DNA from: Marinilabiliales bacterium
GTDB lineage: Bacteria > Bacteroidota > Bacteroidia > Bacteroidales > BM523
DNA length: 6,436 nt
Direction of reading: 5' to 3'
Assembly: GCA_002869425.1 (NCBI GenBank)
Contig: PKSZ01000354.1
Span: 1 to 6,436, forward strand
The position numbers and the translations under genes were made by a program. Positions 1 to 5,108 of this stretch are shown here, piece after piece (the stretch's first letter is position 1; each line of letters starts with the position of its first letter). The notes beneath the pieces are model-generated. The model made no database searches. It saw only the letters and a program-made list of their open reading frames with translations, and was not told where the DNA came from.

Positions 1-422
1 AGGTGTTTAATTGTAGGGCTGATTCCTTCTCTTTCTTCATCTATGTCTCCAATAAGAACGTAAGCAAGTGCTTTGTCTTTATGAAAAACAGGAATGATAA
101 CATCAAAAAAGCTTAAAAGTGTATTTCCACTTGTTGTTAGATTGGTGATATCTGTATATTTCATCAGGTGTTTTTCCACATCAATAATTTCATGAATTCG
201 TGTATGAAAACCTGATGCAAGAATACATTCCCATTTTGTTCCGTTGTAGCTGTATACAACAACATTTCCAATATTTAAATCTTTGCGAAGGAGTCTTAGG
301 AACTTTGAAAGCAGTTCTTCAGTATGAAGATTTTCATTGATAGATTGGGTAATATCCAATAAAGCATTTAACTTAAAGTTTGAAAGTTTTAATCTTCTTA
401 AAGATGCTTTACCTGAAGCCAT
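1..422 (-). CDS. GAF-like sensor domain protein, probable N-terminus of a SpoIIE/PP2C-type serine/threonine phosphatase (partial, C-terminus outside window)
   Basis: The first 140 residues of a minus-strand gene are open to the left edge. The start is the ATG at 422-420, the first ATG in this frame after an in-frame stop at 482-480. It lies one base after the stop of the lpxD-like gene, so the two are probably translationally coupled. The protein opens with a basic helix, then an amphipathic helix (residues 18-47, with LLDITQSIN at 21-29), then alternating strands (NVVVYSYN 53-60, WECILASGF 64-72, FDVIIPVFHKDKALAYVLIG 106-125). This is the layout of a GAF fold. From memory, it closely resembles the N-terminal region of Bacteroidota proteins annotated as PP2C-family phosphatases, where a GAF domain precedes a SpoIIE catalytic domain that dephosphorylates an anti-sigma antagonist or similar partner. 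The catalytic part is not in the window, so phosphatase activity is inferred. A GAF protein with another output domain is possible. Confidence 0.7.
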   Translation of the reverse strand, partial: MASGKASLRRLKLSNFKLNALLDITQSINENLHTEELLSKFLRLLRKDLNIGNVVVYSYNGTKWECILASGFHTRIHEIIDVEKHLMKYTDITNLTTSGNTLLSFFDVIIPVFHKDKALAYVLIGDIDEEREGISPTIKH

Positions 423-423
423 A

Positions 424-1356
424 TCATGAAGTTTTTTTGTTGAATAATTCTGGAATCTTATGCATGTGTCTGATTTGATTCATTTTTTCTCGTGCATCAA
501 TTGCCGGTGAGCCAAAATAAGATTTTCCTCCTTCAATAGTTCCTGCCACACCAGACTGAGCATATACTACTGCACCTTCTCCAATTACAAGATCTTTGTT
601 AACGCCAACTTGCCCCCATAGTATTACATTGTCTTCAATTTTAACTGTACCTGCAATTCCAACTTGTGCTGCGAACAAACAATTTTTACCAATAACAGTA
701 TCATGTCCAATTTGTATCAAATTGTCCATTTTTGTTCCTTCACCAATAATTGTATCGCCGGAAACGCCTTTGTCTATACAACAATTAGCGCCGATTTCCA
801 CATGATTTTCAATGATAACTTTTCCACAGGAAATCATCTTTTCATAAAAATCGGGTCTTCTTTTGAAGTAAAAAGCATCTGCTCCGATAACCGTATTGGA
901 ATGGATAACCACATGGTCTCCAATAATTGTATTATCGTAAATACTTACATTGGAATGTATAAAACAATCTTCACCAATTGTAACATTTTTGCCAACAAAA
1001 CTTCCAGGTTGAATTACTGTATTGTTACCAATTAAAGCACTTGGATCAATTTGTTGATCTTGTTTAGAAACATTTACATGCCTTTTAACAAGGTAATTAT
1101 AATCTCTGAAAGGATCATCAGAAAAAATTAGGTGTTTGCCATCAGGCGCTTCTGATTTTTGATTGATAATAACCACAGAAGCTTTTGATGTAAGAGCTTT
1201 CTTATAATATTTTGGATGATCTACAAAAGTAATATCTCCCTCTGTTACTTTATGAATTTCATTAATTCCCGTTACAGGAAATTCTGCATTCCCCTCAAAT
1301 TCAGCGTTTATAATTTCTGCAATTTCTTTTAGCAGATAAGGTTTTTGAAATTTCAT
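424..1356 (-). CDS. LpxD-like UDP-3-O-acylglucosamine N-acyltransferase paralogue (left-handed beta-helix acyltransferase)
   Basis: 310 residues, somewhat shorter than E. coli LpxD (about 340). Residues 5-95 form an LpxD-type N-terminal nucleotide-binding domain: [10 protein letters not shown] (42-51) places aromatic F44 and Y50 where LpxD stacks the uracil of its UDP-sugar acceptor. Residues 103-285 are hexapeptide repeats of a left-handed beta-helix (for example [28 protein letters not shown]). [12 protein letters not shown] (212-223) carries H218, equivalent to the catalytic histidine of LpxD. A short helical tail follows. LpxD transfers a 3-hydroxyacyl chain from ACP to UDP-3-O-acylglucosamine in cytoplasmic lipid A synthesis. 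The second conserved His region, usually GH before the next hexad, reads VNKD (252-255) here, and residues 158-172 ([15 protein letters not shown]) differ from the usual GxDGFGFA segment. I therefore take it as a distinct Bacteroidota LpxD paralogue that may use another UDP-sugar or acyl donor. It starts one base after efp stops. Confidence 0.8.
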   Translation of the reverse strand: MKFQKPYLLKEIAEIINAEFEGNAEFPVTGINEIHKVTEGDITFVDHPKYYKKALTSKASVVIINQKSEAPDGKHLIFSDDPFRDYNYLVKRHVNVSKQDQQIDPSALIGNNTVIQPGSFVGKNVTIGEDCFIHSNVSIYDNTIIGDHVVIHSNTVIGADAFYFKRRPDFYEKMISCGKVIIENHVEIGANCCIDKGVSGDTIIGEGTKMDNLIQIGHDTVIGKNCLFAAQVGIAGTVKIEDNVILWGQVGVNKDLVIGEGAVVYAQSGVAGTIEGGKSYFGSPAIDAREKMNQIRHMHKIPELFNKKTS

Positions 1357-1357
1357 A

Positions 1358-1927
1358 TTATTTTTTCACCCTTTCAGAATAGGAACCATCTCTGGTGTCC
1401 ACTTTAATAACGTCTCCTTGATTTATAAATAGCGGAACATAGACAGTTAATCCTGTTTCAATTGTTGCTGGTTTTGATGCGCTTCCTGAAGAAGTATCTC
1501 CTTTAATGCCCGGCTCAGTATATGTAACTTCCATCTCAACAAATGCAGGAAGTTCAACGCTTAAAATTGCTTCGTTATCTGCGTGAACAACAATCTCAGC
1601 AATCATGCTTTCTTTTAGTAACAAGGGCTGTTCAATCATGCTTTCTTCAACGGATAATTGCTCGTATGTTTCTGTGTGCATGAAATGATACCCAACATCA
1701 TCCTTATAAAGAAATTGATGCGGTCTTCTTTCCACTCTTGCAATGGTTATTTTATGTCCGGCTGTAAATGTGTTGTCAATAACCTTGCCTGTGGTTACAT
1801 TCTTTAATTTAGTTCTTACAAAAGCAGGTCCTTTGCCTGGTTTAACGTGTTGAAACTGAACAATTGTATACAGATCATTGTTGAATTCAATACAAAGGCC
1901 ATTTCTAAAATCTGATGTCGATGCCAT
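1358..1927 (-). CDS. efp: Elongation factor P
   Basis: 189 residues, the normal length for EF-P, with all three domains: KOW-like domain I (about 1-64), OB-fold domain II (65-127) and OB-fold domain III (128-189). EF-P binds between the ribosomal P and E sites and relieves stalling at consecutive prolines. The domain I loop reads [10 protein letters not shown] (27-36), so the tip residue is an unmodified-looking Lys (K32), the position that many bacteria modify. No modification enzyme is encoded here. The EF-P family signature is at 152-171 (K152, G159, VP at 164-165, G171), and the C-terminus has the typical [10 protein letters not shown]. The ATG at 1927-1925 gives the canonical N-terminus ([10 protein letters not shown]). 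It is the first gene of the leftward operon, with a promoter just upstream. In many Bacteroidota efp follows lpxA (from memory). Here a divergent, unrelated gene lies upstream, so efp leads its own transcript. Confidence 0.97.
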   Translation of the reverse strand: MASTSDFRNGLCIEFNNDLYTIVQFQHVKPGKGPAFVRTKLKNVTTGKVIDNTFTAGHKITIARVERRPHQFLYKDDVGYHFMHTETYEQLSVEESMIEQPLLLKESMIAEIVVHADNEAILSVELPAFVEMEVTYTEPGIKGDTSSGSASKPATIETGLTVYVPLFINQGDVIKVDTRDGSYSERVKK

Positions 1928-1947
1928 AATAATTGTTTTTATTCATA

Positions 1948-1977
1948 CAAATTTAAGGTAATTGATGTAATTATCAA
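1948..1977 (-). promoter_or_regulatory. Bacteroidota-type promoter for the efp operon
   Basis: On the minus strand TAAATTTG (1955-1948) matches the Bacteroidota sigma-ABfr -7 consensus TAnnTTTG exactly. A TTG (1977-1975) lies 19 nt upstream as the -33 element. This would start transcription near 1942, giving a leader of roughly 15 nt before the efp ATG. No Shine-Dalgarno sequence lies in the A/T-rich leader, as is usual in this phylum. The match is by eye; no transcription start data were available. Confidence 0.6.
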
Positions 1978-1980
1978 TTA
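1959..1980. repeat. Perfect 8-bp inverted repeat, possible operator over the efp promoter
   Basis: TAATTGAT (1959-1966) and ATCAATTA (1973-1980) are exact reverse complements separated by six bases (GTAATT). The right arm contains the -33 TTG of the proposed efp promoter and the left arm lies in the spacer upstream of the -7 box. A protein bound here would be placed to repress efp. The arms are A/T-rich, so chance is a real alternative. It is not followed by a T-run on either strand in a way that would suggest a terminator. Confidence 0.4.
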
Positions 1981-2101
1981 AACGGGTGTCTTGAATGTGT
2001 ATTTTATAACACTTGGTTTTTGTTATTTGATTATATAGAGAACGATTTACATAAGATATTTCTGAAAAATCACCTAGCAATAGAGATTGTTTGGTAAAAA
2101 A

Positions 2102-2123
2102 ATGTTTAATTCATGTTTAATTC
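2102..2123 (+). repeat. Perfect 11-bp tandem direct repeat upstream of the reductase gene
   Basis: ATGTTTAATTC occurs twice back to back (2102-2112 and 2113-2123), followed by AATG. The unit is close to one helical turn, so the copies face the same side of the DNA. They lie 36-57 bp before the reductase start, about where an activator or the -33 region would be expected. A binding site for a regulator is plausible but not shown; slippage in A/T-rich DNA is the alternative. Confidence 0.5.
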
Positions 2124-2133
2124 AATGACTTGT

Positions 2134-2141
2134 TATCGTTG
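2134..2141 (+). promoter_or_regulatory. Weak candidate -7 element for the reductase gene
   Basis: TATCGTTG differs from the Bacteroidota -7 consensus TAnnTTTG at one position and lies 17 bases before the ATG at 2159, a spacing like that proposed for efp. No good TTTG or TTG is found at the expected -33 distance; the 11-bp tandem repeat lies there instead. This is only the best candidate seen by eye in the upstream region. Confidence 0.22.
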
Positions 2142-2158
2142 ATATAAACTTTAGAATA

Positions 2159-3217
2159 ATGACAGAAATAAATAAAGAGAAACCAGTTTTGGTTACAGGT
2201 GCAACGGGTTATGTTGCAGGTTGGTTGGTGAAGAAGTTACTGGAGAAAGGACATCTTGTACATGCAGCAGTAAGAGATCCTGAAAATCCAAAAAAGATTG
2301 ATCACCTGAATAAATTGGCTCAGAATAGTGCCGGGAAAATTAAATTTTTCAAAACAGATTTGCTTGTAAAGGGTTCTTATGCAGAAGCTATGCATGAGTG
2401 CGAATTGGTTTATCATACAGCATCACCCTTTGTGTTAAGCGTTAAAGATCCGCAGAAAGATCTGGTAGATCCTGCTGTATTGGGAACTGAGAATGTATTG
2501 GATTCAGCAAATGTTATAACATCCGTGAAAAGAGTGGTTGTAACCAGCAGTTGTGCTGCAATTTATACTGATGCATCTGATTGCAGAAATGCGCCCAATG
2601 GGGTGTTGACGGAAGAGGTGTGGAATACAACGGCTTCGTTGGATTATCAACCTTATTCTTTTTCGAAAACCATGGCAGAAAAAAAAGCATGGGAAGTGCA
2701 GTCTCAGCAGTCCCGGTGGGATTTGATAACCATAAATCCCAGTTTGGTTTTGGGTCCTTCTTTGAATCCTAAGGCAACAACTTCAGAAAGCTTTTCAATT
2801 TTGAAACAAATGGGTGATGGCTCATTTAAGGCAGGAGCTCCTAAAATGGGGATTGGCTTGGTTGATGTTCGTGATGTAGCAGATGCTCATTATGAGGCAG
2901 GATTCAATCCAGAGGCTAAGGGCCGATATTTAACTTCAGCACACAATACAAATATTGTTGAGATGGCATTGTCTTTACAGGAGAAGTATGGAAAAGAGTA
3001 TCCGATTCCCAAAAAAACACTTCCAAAATGGCTTGTTATGCTTGTCGGACCTATGACCAATAAAGCATTTTCACGAAAGATGATAAAAAACAATGTAAAC
3101 GTGGAATGGAAAGCAGATAATTCCAAAATACGCAATGAGCTGGGCATTACATTTCGTTCTTTGGATGAAACGATGGAAGATAGCTTCCAGCAGTTGGTTG
3201 ATTATAATATTGTATAA
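2159..3217 (+). CDS. NAD(P)-dependent epimerase/dehydratase, extended SDR of the dihydroflavonol-4-reductase type
   Basis: 352 residues, full length for an extended short-chain dehydrogenase/reductase. The N-terminal Rossmann fold shows VLVTGATGYVAG (10-21), with G14, G17 and A20 of the dinucleotide-binding turn. AVRD (37-40) has an Arg after strand 2, which usually favours NADP(H). Other family marks are D67 in TDLL, HTASPF (86-91), the catalytic Ser region VTSSCAAIY (128-136), and the YxxxK pair Y166/K170 in YSFSK. NPSLVLGP (193-200) begins the substrate-binding half. The family reduces ketones or aldehydes of varied small molecules. Bacterial members are often labelled dihydroflavonol reductase or cinnamoyl-CoA reductase on similarity alone, and the substrate here cannot be told. 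There is no signal peptide, so it is cytoplasmic. It is divergent from efp and the first gene of a probable two-gene unit with the phosphoesterase 49 nt downstream. Confidence 0.88.
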   Translation: MTEINKEKPVLVTGATGYVAGWLVKKLLEKGHLVHAAVRDPENPKKIDHLNKLAQNSAGKIKFFKTDLLVKGSYAEAMHECELVYHTASPFVLSVKDPQKDLVDPAVLGTENVLDSANVITSVKRVVVTSSCAAIYTDASDCRNAPNGVLTEEVWNTTASLDYQPYSFSKTMAEKKAWEVQSQQSRWDLITINPSLVLGPSLNPKATTSESFSILKQMGDGSFKAGAPKMGIGLVDVRDVADAHYEAGFNPEAKGRYLTSAHNTNIVEMALSLQEKYGKEYPIPKKTLPKWLVMLVGPMTNKAFSRKMIKNNVNVEWKADNSKIRNELGITFRSLDETMEDSFQQLVDYNIV

Positions 3218-3266
3218 ATTGGAATCAAATTCATTATATCGAAAAAACCAGATTAAACAGTTGCTT

Positions 3267-4403
3267 ATGATTGTGTTTTTTTCTGTTGTCTTGCTGGTAT
3301 TCTTTTCTGCCTCATGGTATGTTTATAGCCGAGGTGCGAAAGCATTAGCGGATACTGGTTTTCAGAGAGTCTTTACCTGGATGTATTGGGGATTTTCTCT
3401 TATGTTTATTCTTGGACAAGTATTAGAAAGAGGAAATCCGGGTTTATTGGCAAAAATGATTAGTCAGGTTGGATCACTGTGGCTGGCATTTTTCCTTTAT
3501 ATTTTTCTTTTTGTTGTTCTGGTTGATGTCTTCAGGTTGATACAATATTATTTTCATGTATTTCCAGAATCACTGATACATGGAATATTTTTGGGTAAAT
3601 ATCTTGCGCTATCTGGGTTAATAGTTTCTTTGCTTATAACTTTGATGGGTTTTTTCAACGCACGGAATCCGGTTGTTCGACATTTTGATCTGGAGATTGA
3701 GAAGAATAAATCACAGCGAGATTCTTTAACCCTTGTTCTTGCTACGGATGTTCATCTGGGGGTTTTACTTGGTGGGAAACATGCTCAAAAGCTTGTCAGG
3801 ATGATTAATGAGCAAAATCCTGATATTGTGTTGTTTGCGGGGGATTTAGTGGATCACAATCCGGTTCCAGTCGTAAAGAATAATATGGGAGATTGTTTGG
3901 CTGAAATTAAAGCACCAATGGGCGTTTATGCGATTACAGGCAATCATGAGTTTATTGGTAAAGCAGAGGTTAGCATCAATTATTTTTCAAAACATGGTGT
4001 ACAGTATATACGGGATTCCATTTTTGTTATTAATAATGTAATTCAGATTGCGGGTAGAGAAGATAAGGATAAGCCTCGATTTGTGGGATCTGAAAGAAAA
4101 TCTCTTGAAAAAATATTGCAAAATAGGAATCCGGAATTGCCATTGATTTTACTGGATCATCAACCTGTTGATTACGATCTGGCAGAAAAAGAAAATATTG
4201 ATTTAATGTTGTCTGGCCATACGCATAAAGGGCAATTGTGGCCTTTGGGATATATAACCAACCTGGTATATAAAAATCACTATGGTTTGCTGAAGAATGG
4301 AGGTACTTATTTTTATACTTCATCAGGATTTGGCACCTGGGGGCCAACTGTCCGCACAGGTAACAGGCCGGAACTAGTGGTATTCAAGATTCATTTGAAG
4401 TAA
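3267..4403 (+). CDS. Membrane-anchored metallophosphoesterase (calcineurin-like, YkuE/COG1408 type)
   Basis: 378 residues from the ATG at 3267. The N-terminal third has four predicted membrane segments (about 1-20, 36-53, 70-91, 112-130). A cytoplasmic or periplasmic calcineurin-like phosphoesterase domain follows from about 155 to the end. All metal-binding motifs are present in order: ATDVHLG (159-165; D161, H163), AGDLVD (191-196; D193), GNHE (225-228; N226, H227), LDHQP (296-300; H298) and SGHTHKGQ (316-323; H318, H320). The protein should bind two metal ions and hydrolyse a phosphoester. Relatives act on lipid-linked phosphates, but the substrate cannot be read from the sequence. I chose ATG 3267 because it begins at the first membrane helix, as in relatives. 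A TTG at 3219, directly after the reductase stop, would add 16 residues including RKNQIKQ and is possible. Upstream ATGs at 3135 and 3165 would overlap the reductase and are unlikely. It converges on tsaB. Confidence 0.87.
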   Translation: MIVFFSVVLLVFFSASWYVYSRGAKALADTGFQRVFTWMYWGFSLMFILGQVLERGNPGLLAKMISQVGSLWLAFFLYIFLFVVLVDVFRLIQYYFHVFPESLIHGIFLGKYLALSGLIVSLLITLMGFFNARNPVVRHFDLEIEKNKSQRDSLTLVLATDVHLGVLLGGKHAQKLVRMINEQNPDIVLFAGDLVDHNPVPVVKNNMGDCLAEIKAPMGVYAITGNHEFIGKAEVSINYFSKHGVQYIRDSIFVINNVIQIAGREDKDKPRFVGSERKSLEKILQNRNPELPLILLDHQPVDYDLAEKENIDLMLSGHTHKGQLWPLGYITNLVYKNHYGLLKNGGTYFYTSSGFGTWGPTVRTGNRPELVVFKIHLK

Positions 4404-4409
4404 GCGGTA

Positions 4410-5108
4410 TTAGCTTTTGAATAATTGTTTTTTACTTGGAATAGCAACAAAAGGCTTTAAGTAAAAAGGTTCCATATATGCAAGATCTGCAAATTCCTGC
4501 TTTTGATATTTTTCTTCTGCAAGCTTTGCAAGTCCCTTTGAACTGGAATTTATTCCCGAATGAAATATTGCGTTTTTGTTTGTAATCTCTGTTTGGCATT
4601 TGTCTGAACCATTTCCAAAAAAGTGAACGACATTTTTTTCGAGTATTTCAGAATAGCTTTTATTGTCAATGATTTTCGCGGTTGTATTTTCAATAATTGT
4701 TAGGTTATTATTATGAATGGCAGCATATACTTCCATTCTTCTTGCATCAATCATGGGACATAATAAATCATTTTTGTCGATTTTGTTTTGAAGGCAAAAT
4801 GAATTAGAAAGTGCCAATAATGTATCGATTGCAATAATGGGAATACCTAGTGCAAAGCAGATCCCTTTTGCTGTAGAGACGCCTATTCGCAGTCCTGTAT
4901 AAGAGCCCGGACCATTGCTTACAGCAACAGCATCAATTTCATTTGCAGTAATTTTTGTTTTTTTAAGTACCGTTTGGATAAATATTGATAACTTTTCAGA
5001 GTGTGAGAAATCACTGTTGGTTTCGGCGATAGAATTTATCTGACCATCAATAGATACACCAACAGAACTAACAGAAGTTGCAGTTTCTATGCAAAGAATT
5101 TTTGCCAT
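4410..5108 (-). CDS. tsaB: tRNA t6A37 threonylcarbamoyltransferase complex subunit TsaB
   Basis: 232 residues, the usual TsaB length. TsaB is the scaffold partner of TsaD, with TsaE, in forming N6-threonylcarbamoyladenosine at position 37 of ANN-decoding tRNAs in the cytoplasm. The ASKHA-fold N-terminus begins MAKILCIETAT, followed by HSEKL (36-40), the hallmark SNGPGSYTGLRIGVSTAKG (64-82), DARRMEVYAA (121-130), and the C-terminal PFYLKP (214-219). The metal-binding histidines of TsaD are absent, as expected for the non-catalytic paralogue. The ATG at 5108-5106 overlaps the adaptor's TAA stop by one base (TAATG), implying coupled translation. It is the last gene before the convergent phosphoesterase, whose stop is only 6 nt away. 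Co-location with an efflux adaptor recurs in Bacteroidota (from memory) and probably reflects operon packing, not a shared pathway. Confidence 0.95.
   Translation of the reverse strand: MAKILCIETATSVSSVGVSIDGQINSIAETNSDFSHSEKLSIFIQTVLKKTKITANEIDAVAVSNGPGSYTGLRIGVSTAKGICFALGIPIIAIDTLLALSNSFCLQNKIDKNDLLCPMIDARRMEVYAAIHNNNLTIIENTTAKIIDNKSYSEILEKNVVHFFGNGSDKCQTEITNKNAIFHSGINSSSKGLAKLAEEKYQKQEFADLAYMEPFYLKPFVAIPSKKQLFKS

Noticed and set aside
664..1035. Open frame on the plus strand opposite the lpxD-like gene, with another at 596-805
   Set aside because: Both lie antisense to a well-supported gene, have Cys/Thr/Asn-rich composition with no recognisable fold, and have no promoter; they mirror the hexapeptide repeats on the other strand.
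1997..2012. GTGT-N8-ACAC inverted repeat in the intergenic region
   Set aside because: Arms of four bases in A/T-rich DNA are expected by chance, and it does not align with either proposed promoter.
2890..3147. Minus-strand open frame inside the reductase gene (and a similar one at 4030-4347 inside the phosphoesterase)
   Set aside because: Antisense shadows of genes with intact catalytic motifs; no domain is recognisable in either.
3135..3266. N-terminal extension of the phosphoesterase starting at 3135
   Set aside because: It would overlap the 3' end of the reductase by 83 bases and add residues with no family counterpart; the ATG at 3267 starts at the first membrane helix.
4402..4416. Small hairpin AAGC...GCTT between the convergent genes, followed by T-rich sequence
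   Set aside because: The stem is only four base pairs with a seven-base loop, too weak to call a terminator.
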